Shown here: one piece after another, positions 6,341 to 14,086 of the stretch
How the letters are laid out: each line of letters begins with the position of its first letter
Position numbering within the stretch: position 1 is the stretch's first letter
DNA from: DALYDP01 sp964348685
GTDB taxonomy: Bacteria; Patescibacteriota; Gracilibacteria; Peribacterales; Peribacteraceae
Length of the DNA: 23,703 nt
Assembly (NCBI GenBank): GCA_964348685.1
Contig: CAYGDM010000012.1
Coordinates: forward strand, 1-23,703
Direction of reading: 5' to 3'
Notes under the pieces: generated by a model
The model's database searches: none
What the model saw: only the letters and a program-made list of their open reading frames with translations
What the model was told of the DNA's origin: nothing
Program-made: the position numbers and the translations under genes

Positions 6341-6610
6341 TTAGCGCTTGAGGCCGTGCGCTTCGAGGACCTCTTGGTACACGGTAGGCTTGTTCATGCG
6401 GAGGTACGTCAGCAACTTGCGGCGCTGGGCGACCATGCCGAGGAGACCCTTGCGGGCGTCGTTGTCCTTCTTGTGTTCCTGGAGGTGCTTCGTGACCTGA
6501 TCGATGCGGCTCGTGAGGATCGCGATCTGCACGCCGGCGGAACCGGTGTCTTTCTCGTGGTCCTGGTGCTTCTTGATCAGCGTCTTCTTCTTGGTGCGCT
6601 TGAGGGGCAT
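6341..6610 (-). CDS. rpsO: 30S ribosomal protein S15
   Basis: An 89-residue protein, exactly the usual S15 length. Family signatures are HEKDTGSAGVQIAILTSRI (residues ~17-35), LQEHKKDNDARKGLLGMVAQR (the H-K-D-x-x-x-R-x-G-L segment) and RKLLTYLR. S15 binds the central domain of 16S rRNA and nucleates the platform of the small subunit. The start ATG 6610 (MPLKRTKKKT) follows family length; the frame is open further upstream but that part is not S15-like. No Shine-Dalgarno is evident, and the likely promoter at 6690-6717 leaves a leader of about 70 nt, where S15 autoregulation usually acts in other bacteria. Its usual partner pnp is about 4.8 kb further along. Confidence 0.97.
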   Translation of the reverse strand: MPLKRTKKKTLIKKHQDHEKDTGSAGVQIAILTSRIDQVTKHLQEHKKDNDARKGLLGMVAQRRKLLTYLRMNKPTVYQEVLEAHGLKR

Positions 6611-6689
6611 AAGAGGTGGGAACAGGGCGAAAAGAATTCCGCCGGGCCTCAACTGCGGAATCGCAGGTCGAAGCGCGGACAGTGGAGGG

Positions 6690-6717
6690 ATTCTACGCAT
6701 TCGAAACCAAAAAGCAA
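6690..6717 (-). promoter_or_regulatory. Probable rpsO promoter
   Basis: On the minus strand TTGCTT, a 16-nt spacer and TAGAAT (6690-6695). The -10 is good and the -35 partial. It lies in the 214-bp space between divergent rpsO and rmuC, where nothing else is recognised apart from the rmuC -10. Confidence 0.45.
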
Positions 6718-6811
6718 GAGAATCGGCTTATGGTGTAGAAATTCCGCAGAGACAGGCCGATCAGACCCTATGGGTGTATGACTGTCCACCCTTCCCTGAG
6801 CGGTCTCCGTG

Positions 6812-6817
6812 TACACT
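6812..6817 (+). promoter_or_regulatory. -10 box of rmuC, leaderless type
   Basis: TACACT, preceded by TG, ends 7 nt before the rmuC ATG. That places the transcript start at the initiation codon, so the mRNA would be leaderless. There is no Shine-Dalgarno upstream. No clear -35. Confidence 0.45.
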
Positions 6818-6824
6818 CCGGGCC

Positions 6825-7958
6825 ATGACGTCCGCTCTCATCTTCATCATCGGCGCAGCGATCGGCCTCGTCCTCGGCGGGGGTATCACGTTCTTCCTCG
6901 CCAAGAAAACCGCGGCGAACGCCGAAGACAACCTCGAAGCCCTCGCGGCCAAACTCATGCAGCAGCAATCGAAAGGCTTCCTCGACCTCGCGGAATCGAA
7001 GCTCACCAGCAAGAAAGAAGTGATCGACGAATCGCTCAAGGCGATGAACGCGAACCTCACGCGCGTGGAGTCGCTCATGAAGTCCGTCGGCGAAGGCAAC
7101 GCGAGCGTGCAGACGCGCCTGAAAGACGCAGCGACGATCATCAAGGACCTCTCTGAAACGACGGGCGGCCTCAAGAGCGCGCTCGCCGGCAACAGCATCC
7201 GCGGCCAATGGGGCGAACGCATGGCAGAAGACGTCCTGCGCCTCGCGGGCATGGTCGAAGGAATCAACTACACGAAGCAAACGAAGCTCCAAGACAGCGG
7301 CTCGCGCCCGGACTTCACCTTCATGCTCCCGAAAGGCCAGATCGTGAACATGGACGTAAAGTTCCCCTTCAACAATTACCAGTCGTACGTGGAAGCGACG
7401 AGCGATACGGAGCGCGAGAAATTCAAGAAGGATTTCATCAAGGACGTGAAGCTGCGCATCAAGGAACTGCAGTCACGCGGCTACGTGAACCAGCAGGAAA
7501 ACACGGTCGACTACGTGCTGCTCTTCATCCCGAACGAGCAGATCTTCTCGTTCATCAACGAACACGCCCGCGAGGTGATCGACGAAGCCATGCAGGGCAA
7601 AACGATCCTCTGCTCCCCGCTCAGCCTCTACGCCATCCTCGCCGTCGTGCGCCAGTCGATCGACAACTTCCGCATGGAGAGCAAGTCGCAGGAAATGCTT
7701 ACGATCTTCGGCACGTTCCACGAGCAGTGGGGCAAGTTCAAGGAGCAGATGGACACGGTCAGAAACCGCTTCGCGTCGACGCAAAAAGAATACGACGAAC
7801 TCATGGGCGCACGCACACGCCAGCTCGACAAGCCGCTCGAGAAGATCGAAGAACTGCGTAATCAGCACGATGAAACGCCTGCACTGCTCAACGCGACGGT
7901 CACGAAAGTGAAAACGAAAGTTCTCGCTGAGAACATCGAACAAGAACTGGTACGCTGA
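6825..7958 (+). CDS. rmuC: RmuC family DNA recombination protein
   Basis: A 377-residue protein. A transmembrane helix (residues ~4-25) is followed by a long helical coiled-coil region (~30-120) and the RmuC domain (~120-350). Seen in the domain are RGQWGE (126-131), RPDF (161-164) and MDVKFPF (176-182), which correspond to the PD-(D/E)xK-like nuclease core of the family. RmuC limits inversions at short inverted repeats in E. coli; its biochemical activity is not well settled. ATG 6825 was chosen because it starts directly with the membrane helix and lies 7 nt after a -10 box; the frame is open upstream to 6504 but that portion overlaps rpsO. It is followed after 6 nt by the UvrD/PcrA helicase, so the two probably form an operon for DNA repair. 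Confidence 0.93.
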   Translation: MTSALIFIIGAAIGLVLGGGITFFLAKKTAANAEDNLEALAAKLMQQQSKGFLDLAESKLTSKKEVIDESLKAMNANLTRVESLMKSVGEGNASVQTRLKDAATIIKDLSETTGGLKSALAGNSIRGQWGERMAEDVLRLAGMVEGINYTKQTKLQDSGSRPDFTFMLPKGQIVNMDVKFPFNNYQSYVEATSDTEREKFKKDFIKDVKLRIKELQSRGYVNQQENTVDYVLLFIPNEQIFSFINEHAREVIDEAMQGKTILCSPLSLYAILAVVRQSIDNFRMESKSQEMLTIFGTFHEQWGKFKEQMDTVRNRFASTQKEYDELMGARTRQLDKPLEKIEELRNQHDETPALLNATVTKVKTKVLAENIEQELVR

Positions 7959-7964
7959 CGGCCC

Positions 7965-10226
7965 TTGCAGACCGCCACGGATCTTATTTTCGGCCCGCTC
8001 AACCCCGAGCAGCAGCAAGCGGTCGTCACGATGAACGGCCCCGTGCTTATTTTGGCCGGCGCGGGCTCGGGCAAAACGAAGGCGCTCACCCACCGCATCG
8101 CCAACCTCATCCACACGGGCGTACCGCCGTGGCAGATCCTCGCGGTGACCTTCACGAACAAGGCGGCGAAGGAGATGAAAGAGCGCATCAAGAACATCCT
8201 GCACCTCACGGGCGGCGAGGATTTGTCGCCGTACGAAGCCGGCCACGCGAAACTACCGGTGATGGGAACCTTCCACTCGATCTGCGCGCGAATCCTGCGG
8301 CGCGATATCGAGAGGCTCGGCCGCGACCGCACGTTCGTGATCTACGACGGCGACGACCAGGAAAAGCTCATGAAAGAAGTACTGAAAGAACTGCGCATCG
8401 CCGAGGAGCAGCTCAAGCCCCGCGCCGCGCTCTCGCAGCTGGGGCGCATGAAGTGCGAAGCGGTGACGCCCGACCAGGCGAAGAAGGACGCGACGAGCGA
8501 CCGCATGGCGACCGTCGTGCGCGCGTACGACCTGTACCAAAAGAAACTCCGCGAGGCGAACGCCGTCGACTTCGACGATCTCATGCTCGAGACGATCCGC
8601 CTCTTCAAGGAATGCCCGGACGTCCTCGACCGCTACCAAGAGACGTGGCGGTACATCCACGTGGACGAGTACCAGGACACGAACCACGCGCAGTACATGC
8701 TCATCTCGATGCTCGCGGAGAAGTACCGCAACATCTGCGTGATCGGCGACCCCGACCAATCGATCTACGGGTTCCGCGGCGCGGATATCCGCAACATCCT
8801 GGAGTTCGAACGCGAGTACAAAGACGCCGTGCGCATCAAGCTTGAGCGCAATTACCGCTCCACGCAGCCGATTTTGACCAGCGCCGACAAGGTGATCTCG
8901 GTGAACCCGAACCGCCCCGAGAAGCACATGTGGACCGAGCGGACCGACGGCCCGAAGGTCATCGTGCACCAGGTCAGCAACGAGCGAAAAGAGGCCGAAG
9001 AAGCGATCAAGGCAATCCGCCAGGTGCAGGTGCTCGGGGTACCTTTAAAAGAGCAGGTGATCCTCTACCGCACGCACGCGCAGTCCAGAGTCTTCGAAGA
9101 AGCCTGCATGCGCAGCGGCATCCCCTACCGGATCCTCGGTGGCCTGAAATTCTACCTGCGCAAGGAAGTGAAGGACGTCCTCGCCTACCTCCACGCGATC
9201 ACGAACCCCTACGACGCGCTCTCCGTCTTGCGCATCATCAACGTCCCCGCGCGCAAAATAGGACTCCGCACGCTTGAGCGGCTGCAGGAATTCGCAGCGC
9301 TCTACAGCATGCAGCTCTGGGACGCGCTCAAACACATAGACGACGTGCCCGAAATCGACAACGGCGCGAAAGAACGCATCCGCCAGTTCATCGGCATCAT
9401 CGAGCGGTTCACGATGCGCAGCACGCAGGTACCGGTCAGCACCCTCACCGAAGAACTCCTCGACGCCATCGGGATGGAGAAATGGCTCACCGAAGACGAC
9501 GAAGAGAAAGGTGAAGAACGCTGGCAGAACGTCCGCGAACTCCTCACAGTCATGCACAAGTACGACCACCTCGCGCCGCATGACTCGCTCCTGAACTTCC
9601 TCGAAGAAGCCGCGCTCGTATCGGAAGTCGACAAGCTCGAAGACGGCGGCGACTCATTAACGCTTATGACGCTCCACCTCTGCAAAGGCCTCGAGTTCGA
9701 GCACGTGATGATCGTGGGCTGCGAGGAGGGCCTCTTCCCGCACTCAAACGCCATCTACGACAAAGAGCAACTCGAAGAAGAGCGCCGGATTATGTACGTC
9801 GGCATGACCCGCGCCCGCACGCACTTGCGTATGTTCTTCGCCAACGAACGCTTCCTCTGGGGCGAACAGAAAGCCACGGCTCCAAGCCGCTTCCTCGACG
9901 ATCTTCCCGCCGAAACCGTGGAGCGCCGCAGCGACGACGTCCTCTCGGCCTTCGCCTGGGCGGGGCAATCGGGCGTACAACAGACCCGCTCTCGCGGCAC
10001 CCTCATGCCGTTCCGCCAAGGAGGAGGCGCCGCGGACGACTTCAACCAAGACAGCGGCGACGACAGTGCGCAGGGAGGAGAGATCGACGTGCAGTCCCGC
10101 GTGGAGCACCCGGTGTTCGGCAAAGGCACGGTGAAAGCGAAGCGCGGCGACGTGGTGGATATCGGGTTCGACAACGGCCAGAAGAAGACGTTCGCGCTGT
10201 CGATTGCGCCGCTAAAATTACTCTAA
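7965..10226 (+). CDS. pcrA: UvrD/PcrA-type superfamily 1 DNA helicase
   Basis: A 753-residue 3'-5' DNA helicase of the UvrD/PcrA/Rep group, acting in nucleotide excision repair, mismatch repair and removal of protein roadblocks. Motifs in order: Q-motif LNPEQQQAV (12-20), Walker A GAGSGKT (32-38), TFTNKAAKEM (62-71), Walker B DEYQDT (234-239), motif III GDPDQSIYGFRGA (261-273), LERNYRST (293-300), motif V TLHLCKGLEFEHV and motif VI EERRIMYVGMTRAR. The C-terminal ~40 residues (VEHPVFGKGTVKAKRGDVVDI) form the Tudor-like domain that contacts RNA polymerase in PcrA/UvrD. The start is TTG 7965, 6 nt after the rmuC stop; no ATG fits the N-terminal Q-motif. Motif V has LC where many members have AA. 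No terminator is evident behind it. Confidence 0.96.
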   Translation: MQTATDLIFGPLNPEQQQAVVTMNGPVLILAGAGSGKTKALTHRIANLIHTGVPPWQILAVTFTNKAAKEMKERIKNILHLTGGEDLSPYEAGHAKLPVMGTFHSICARILRRDIERLGRDRTFVIYDGDDQEKLMKEVLKELRIAEEQLKPRAALSQLGRMKCEAVTPDQAKKDATSDRMATVVRAYDLYQKKLREANAVDFDDLMLETIRLFKECPDVLDRYQETWRYIHVDEYQDTNHAQYMLISMLAEKYRNICVIGDPDQSIYGFRGADIRNILEFEREYKDAVRIKLERNYRSTQPILTSADKVISVNPNRPEKHMWTERTDGPKVIVHQVSNERKEAEEAIKAIRQVQVLGVPLKEQVILYRTHAQSRVFEEACMRSGIPYRILGGLKFYLRKEVKDVLAYLHAITNPYDALSVLRIINVPARKIGLRTLERLQEFAALYSMQLWDALKHIDDVPEIDNGAKERIRQFIGIIERFTMRSTQVPVSTLTEELLDAIGMEKWLTEDDEEKGEERWQNVRELLTVMHKYDHLAPHDSLLNFLEEAALVSEVDKLEDGGDSLTLMTLHLCKGLEFEHVMIVGCEEGLFPHSNAIYDKEQLEEERRIMYVGMTRARTHLRMFFANERFLWGEQKATAPSRFLDDLPAETVERRSDDVLSAFAWAGQSGVQQTRSRGTLMPFRQGGGAADDFNQDSGDDSAQGGEIDVQSRVEHPVFGKGTVKAKRGDVVDIGFDNGQKKTFALSIAPLKLL

Positions 10227-10264
10227 ATTGACCATTATCATTAGATATACGCATGCCAACAGTA

Positions 10265-10291
10265 TTTGACATACGTTAGTTTTTTGTCAAA
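10265..10291. promoter_or_regulatory. Inverted repeat upstream of gene E
   Basis: TTTGACA (10265-10271) and TGTCAAA (10285-10291) form a perfect 7-bp inverted repeat with a 13-nt spacer in the AT-rich gap before gene E. Each arm includes a TTGACA -35 hexamer, on opposite strands. It may be an operator, a paired promoter element, or a weak hairpin behind uvrD. No -10 at a normal distance is convincing; TATACG at 10294-10299 is too far from the first arm. Confidence 0.4.
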
Positions 10292-10349
10292 AGTATACGC
10301 AGGTTCTTTTCTTTACCGGCACATATTTTCACACGGAAAGGGATACGTC

Positions 10350-11348
10350 ATGGACGTAACGCAGCAAGAAGTTTTGATAGAACGATTTTGGGAAGCTGTC
10401 GGCGCGAACGGTTCGCGAGCGGACCTGTTCGGCATTGTGCGGTCGTACAAAAGCTTGCACGGCAAGGCATGGGCCCGCCTGCAAATGATGGGAGATCTGA
10501 CGGAAGAGGAATGGGAATTCATCGCGGACAAGTTGCCCGAGGCACGGCGGCACGCGTTGCTTCACCTCGCGGACACGTACGGCAACAAACATTTGATGAA
10601 ACGGATCAAACACGAAACTCACAAGGAGATGGTGCACGAACTATTACAAGGAAGGACTCTCTCACCTGCAGACCGAGTGTTACGTCTCGAAGAGGGATTC
10701 TTCGGCCCCTCATACCAACGTGAAGCGCAAAGTGAGGTCACCGACCTGATCGCTCTGAACCCAGACGTTTCCCTCCTCCGACGCCTCATTCTCTTTGTAG
10801 CGAAGAGCCACCTATCGGAAGAAGAACGGATGGCCGTCCTCGGGCGATTCCTTGATACGGGCAAGCTCACTGCAAGCGACGTCTACGTGCTCGCGTGGAC
10901 CAATGACACAAGGAACTGGACTTTCCCACTGGTCATTCCCCGATTGTTGGACATGCAACCTTCGATCGTAGTCCTGCGCGGTATCGTGCGAAGAGGCAAC
11001 CCCGACCAGTGCCAAGCGGCCTACCGGCAACTTCTGGAACGGTTCATCGACGAACACGACGCGTTCGAACTCGCGGAGGTGCTAAGCAAGGTCGAGGACA
11101 AAGCGTTGCTGGCAACCGGGTGGGCAGCAATGATCAAGAAAAAACCGAAGGCTGAAGCGCTGTGGAAGGTGATAACCGGATGTTCGACGCTGTGTTTCTC
11201 GGCATGGAAGCTCATGCGGAAGCTCAAGCCTACGAAAAGCCTGGTTCAGAATTTGATCAACAAGATCCAGGACATGAAGACCCTTGGAAGCATGCGTCGG
11301 TATGTCCGAAATTATTCGGCCATGCGTAAAAAAGAAAAAGCCGTGTAA
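10350..11348 (+). CDS. Gene E: soluble all-helical protein, possible distant A-D relative
   Basis: Unrecognised protein of 332 residues, predicted all-helical, with no signal peptide or membrane segment and a strongly basic C-terminus (RKLKPTKS ... MRKKEKAV). Short helix pairs such as EEERMAVLGRFLDTGKL and VLRGIVRRGNPDQCQAAYRQLL suggest a HEAT/ARM-like superhelix. The link to genes A-D is not clear from sequence alone, but gene E shares their strong Shine-Dalgarno (GGAAAGGGA at 10335-10343) and their 3' end of two successive hairpins, which no other gene in the window shows. ATG 10350 was chosen for that ribosome binding site; the frame is open back to a TTG at 10266 inside the inverted repeat, which is unlikely. 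It is convergent with SLH protein 1. Function unknown. Confidence 0.8.
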   Translation: MDVTQQEVLIERFWEAVGANGSRADLFGIVRSYKSLHGKAWARLQMMGDLTEEEWEFIADKLPEARRHALLHLADTYGNKHLMKRIKHETHKEMVHELLQGRTLSPADRVLRLEEGFFGPSYQREAQSEVTDLIALNPDVSLLRRLILFVAKSHLSEEERMAVLGRFLDTGKLTASDVYVLAWTNDTRNWTFPLVIPRLLDMQPSIVVLRGIVRRGNPDQCQAAYRQLLERFIDEHDAFELAEVLSKVEDKALLATGWAAMIKKKPKAEALWKVITGCSTLCFSAWKLMRKLKPTKSLVQNLINKIQDMKTLGSMRRYVRNYSAMRKKEKAV

Positions 11349-11360
11349 CCGGCAAAGGTT

Positions 11361-11378
11361 CCAATCCTCGTTGGATTG
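11361..11378 (+). other. First 3' hairpin after gene E
   Basis: CAATCC (11362-11367) and GGATTG (11373-11378) pair around TCGTT, 13 nt after the stop and just before the terminator, as after genes A-D. Confidence 0.5.
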
Positions 11379-11384
11379 AAAACG

Positions 11385-11420
11385 AAAAGCAGACAGTCCC
11401 ATCGGACCGTCTGCTTTTTT
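11385..11420. terminator. Bidirectional terminator between gene E and SLH protein 1
   Basis: AAAAGCAGAC and GTCTGCTTTT with inner GTCC/GGAC form a long stem with a CATC loop. A T tract follows on the plus strand (11415-11420) and A residues lead on the left, so it can stop transcription from both convergent genes. Confidence 0.93.
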
Positions 11421-11437
11421 ATGCGTGGATGATGCCT

Positions 11438-13117
11438 TTACTCGTACACAATCCCGCGCGCGAGGGGCTCTTCCAGCGGCAGCCAGTCGTACGTCACAGA
11501 GCCGTCGGTCCATTCGATGTCGCCGGCGCTCGTGGCGGATCCGGCCTGCTGGAGCGACACCTGGAGGTAGGAATCGCTCGACCCATTGGAATCGATATCG
11601 GCGATCAGCCGGATGCGCTGGAGCCCGTCGACCGTGCCGACGCTCGCGGGGATGTTGTCGCAGGTGATGAAGCCGCTGCTGACCGTGCAATCGGTCTCGG
11701 CACCCGAATCGGGCACCGTGAGCTGCGCGTCGCTCAAGACGACGTCCGACGATTTCGCAACGCGGAAGGTCAGCGACGTGATCGCCGGTTCGTAGTCGTT
11801 ATCGGTCGAGCGGCCGGAGACGTTCTCATCCCAAAGGGTCACTGACGGACCAGCCACGAACGCGGACGACGAGAGAGAGGTCGCGGGGATGAATCCCGTG
11901 ATGAGCGCGGGGGTCGTCTCGAACGAGAGGAAGGTCTCGGTCGAAGTGACCGTGTAGTTGCTATTGCTCCACACGCCGTCGCCTTCAACTTCGATGTTCT
12001 CGATACGGACGATCTGCCCGCCCGAAGCGCCGCCGTCGGCCGGCTTCATAAGCAGGCGGACGTACACGCCGGCATCGGCCCGGTGCGGCAGGATGAGCAT
12101 GCCGGCGGGGATGTTGATCTCGTAATCATTCGAACCGTCGCGGAAGGATGTGCCAAGCAGGCGGCCATCGGACTCCGCATACACGCGCACCTGTTGGATC
12201 GAGGACGGATCGCTGGCGAAAGACACGGTCAGACGATCGACGTCGATCGGTTCCTGCGCGGCGAAGAAATCGACTGCCCCGACAACAGGCGAAACTTCTC
12301 CGAGGAGAAGGAAATTCGACCGGACGGTGAGGTTCGTATCGGGATCGGTCGAGCCGATGCCGCCGAACGAAGACGACGAACTGGACGTGCGGCTGCTGCT
12401 CGAGGACGACGTCCTGCTGGAGCTCTTGTTGCTTGAAAGACTGGAACTGGACGACGAAGACGAGCGGCCCTCTTCCTCATCGCGATACTCATCGAGTTCG
12501 CCGTGCGCCTCCGCCACGAATGCGGCGGCGAGACGTGCCATCTGGCCGCGGGTCAATTCAGCTCCTGCATCGAGGTTGCCCGGCAACAACACTCCATGTT
12601 CTTCCGCCGCAAGCATATACGCCCGATACCATGCCCAACGTTCATTTTCGGGAGGTTCAGGCAATTCGTATCCGAATAATTCGACGAGGATTTTCACGGC
12701 TTCGGCATGATTCACGCTGCGCTCCGGATGGAAAAGTCCGTCAGGATTTCCCTCAACAACATCGAGTTCTTTCAAGCCGCAAATATCGCGGCTGAACCAG
12801 TCGGCTTGACGCACGTCGGGGAAGCAATTCCGATTGAGATCGTCGATCCACGGACCGAAGAGATTCGGCGTCGCACGGGCGGCGATCTTCACGAATTCCG
12901 CACGGTTGAGGGTACGATCCGGCGCGAAGGTTCCGTCCGGATTACCGGAGACGGCGCCAACATCCGAGAGAACACTGATCGCAGCGCGTTCAGCTGTCGA
13001 GAAATGTGAGGTATCGGAGTACCGATCGTCACCGTGCTGGTAATCCAACGCGAACGCGGTGGAGGAGAGTAACGACGCCACGAGGGCGACGGATACGGGA
13101 ATGGTGGAGTGTTTCAT
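11438..13117 (-). CDS. SLH protein 1: secreted, three SLH domains and serine-rich linker
   Basis: A 559-residue exported protein. A Sec signal peptide (residues 1-23, ending STAFA) precedes three SLH domains at ~39-82, ~98-149 and ~161-201, with the typical G-N-P-D-G-x-F-x-P-x-R-x-x-N-R-A-E motif in the first two. SLH domains attach proteins non-covalently to cell-wall polymers. Residues ~218-252 are a linker of mostly serine in short runs broken by T, R, K, N and L. The C-terminal ~300 residues are beta-rich, probably two or more Ig-like or beta-sandwich modules (the pattern DVVLSDAQLTVPDS, with a likely disulfide TDCTVSSGFITCDN), and no enzyme motif is seen. ATG 13117 was chosen because it starts the signal peptide. 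No Shine-Dalgarno precedes it. It is divergent from rsmA across 58 bp. Probably part of the cell envelope or S-layer. Confidence 0.88.
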   Translation of the reverse strand: MKHSTIPVSVALVASLLSSTAFALDYQHGDDRYSDTSHFSTAERAAISVLSDVGAVSGNPDGTFAPDRTLNRAEFVKIAARATPNLFGPWIDDLNRNCFPDVRQADWFSRDICGLKELDVVEGNPDGLFHPERSVNHAEAVKILVELFGYELPEPPENERWAWYRAYMLAAEEHGVLLPGNLDAGAELTRGQMARLAAAFVAEAHGELDEYRDEEEGRSSSSSSSSLSSNKSSSRTSSSSSSRTSSSSSSFGGIGSTDPDTNLTVRSNFLLLGEVSPVVGAVDFFAAQEPIDVDRLTVSFASDPSSIQQVRVYAESDGRLLGTSFRDGSNDYEINIPAGMLILPHRADAGVYVRLLMKPADGGASGGQIVRIENIEVEGDGVWSNSNYTVTSTETFLSFETTPALITGFIPATSLSSSAFVAGPSVTLWDENVSGRSTDNDYEPAITSLTFRVAKSSDVVLSDAQLTVPDSGAETDCTVSSGFITCDNIPASVGTVDGLQRIRLIADIDSNGSSDSYLQVSLQQAGSATSAGDIEWTDGSVTYDWLPLEEPLARGIVYE

Positions 13118-13161
13118 ATATACGTAAACGAATAAACGGAACAAACGTATCACAAAAACTG

Positions 13162-13167
13162 TAGAAT
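13162..13167 (+). promoter_or_regulatory. -10 box of rsmA, leaderless type
   Basis: TAGAAT, directly preceded by TG, ends 8 nt before the rsmA ATG, with no Shine-Dalgarno between. The same TGTAGAAT octamer precedes the hydrolase gene that starts at 17383. Confidence 0.55.
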
Positions 13168-13175
13168 CTTCACGC

Positions 13176-14006
13176 ATGACCTCTCTTAAGGATCGCGTAT
13201 CGGGATTCTGCAGGGCCACGGGCCTGAAGCTGAACACGGACCTCGGCCAGCACTACCTGGTCGATGAAGCCGCGCTCGAAGCAATCGTGGAGAGCGGAAA
13301 ATTACAGCAGGGGGAATTGGTCGTGGAGATCGGCGCGGGCATCGGCGTGCTGACGGAGGAACTCCTCAAAGCAGGTGCGCGCGTGAAGACGATCGAGTTC
13401 GACAAGCGCGTCATCCCGCTCCTCAACGCCTACGTCGACGCGGCGCGATGGGGCGACAAACTGGAGGTCATCGAAGGCAACGCGTTGGATGTCCCCTTCC
13501 CCGAGGAGCCGTACAAAGTCATCGCGAACATCCCCTACCACATCACGTCGCCGCTGCTACGGCACATGTTCCTTGAGAGCCCGAAAAGCCCGTCATCCGC
13601 CACGCTGCTCATCCAGCGCGAAGTGGCCGAACGCATCTGCGATCCCGACGACAGTGGCCTCCTCACGGTCGTCGTCTCGCTCTTCGGGAAGCCCTCGATC
13701 GTACGGCACGTGCCGCCGTCGTCGTTCATGCCGCCCCCAGCGGTCGATTCCTCAGTCATGCACATCGCCTGCTTCGAACAACCCCTCGCCGACGGCCCGA
13801 CGATCGACGCCGTGATGTCGCTGCTCAAACTCGGTTTCAGCCAGAAACGCAAAATGCTCCGCAATACGCTCGGCAGTCTGCCCGATGGCGACGCACTGCT
13901 CGCATCGGTGAATATCGACCCGACAAGGCGCCCGCAGACTCTCACAACCGCGGAGTGGATCGCCTTGGCGAAGGCTCGTTCTGCGGCACACAAGAACGGA
14001 GACTAA
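13176..14006 (+). CDS. rsmA: 16S rRNA (A1518/A1519-N6)-dimethyltransferase
   Basis: A 276-residue protein of the KsgA/RsmA family, which uses S-adenosylmethionine to dimethylate two adjacent adenines in helix 45 of 16S rRNA late in small-subunit assembly. Seen are GQHYLVD (24-30; usually GQNFL), the SAM-binding motif VEIGAGIGVLT (50-60), the acidic D/E after strand 2 (IEFDKRV), GNALDV (101-106), the catalytic NIPYHITSPLL (118-128) and the C-terminal SQKRKMLRNTL typical of the family. Length is normal. ATG 13176 is the family start and lies 8 nt after TAGAAT, suggesting a leaderless transcript. It is divergent from SLH protein 1 and is followed at 80 bp by the ComEC-like gene. Confidence 0.97.
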   Translation: MTSLKDRVSGFCRATGLKLNTDLGQHYLVDEAALEAIVESGKLQQGELVVEIGAGIGVLTEELLKAGARVKTIEFDKRVIPLLNAYVDAARWGDKLEVIEGNALDVPFPEEPYKVIANIPYHITSPLLRHMFLESPKSPSSATLLIQREVAERICDPDDSGLLTVVVSLFGKPSIVRHVPPSSFMPPPAVDSSVMHIACFEQPLADGPTIDAVMSLLKLGFSQKRKMLRNTLGSLPDGDALLASVNIDPTRRPQTLTTAEWIALAKARSAAHKNGD

Positions 14007-14074
14007 GCCCTACGCCAAGCGAATCCGTACGGGCGTGGCGGCGCCAAGCCCCAACGACGCCGCAGAACGGCGCA

Positions 14075-14080
14075 TAGCCT
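14075..14080 (+). promoter_or_regulatory. Possible -10 of comEC
   Basis: TAGCCT ends 6 nt before ATG 14087. It is a weak hexamer, noted because its distance matches the leaderless arrangement of rmuC, rsmA and both hydrolases. Confidence 0.25.
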
Positions 14081-14086
14081 GTGGCC

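Noticed and set aside
8253..8969. A 238-residue minus-strand open frame opposite uvrD
   Set aside because: The helicase on the plus strand has all its motifs in this region; the antisense frame is low-information and Val/Arg/His-rich.
11429..12710. Plus-strand open frames opposite SLH protein 1 (138, 117 and 186 residues)
   Set aside because: They are shadows of a well-supported secreted protein; their Arg/Glu/Asp and Leu-Glu runs mirror the serine linker and SLH codons.
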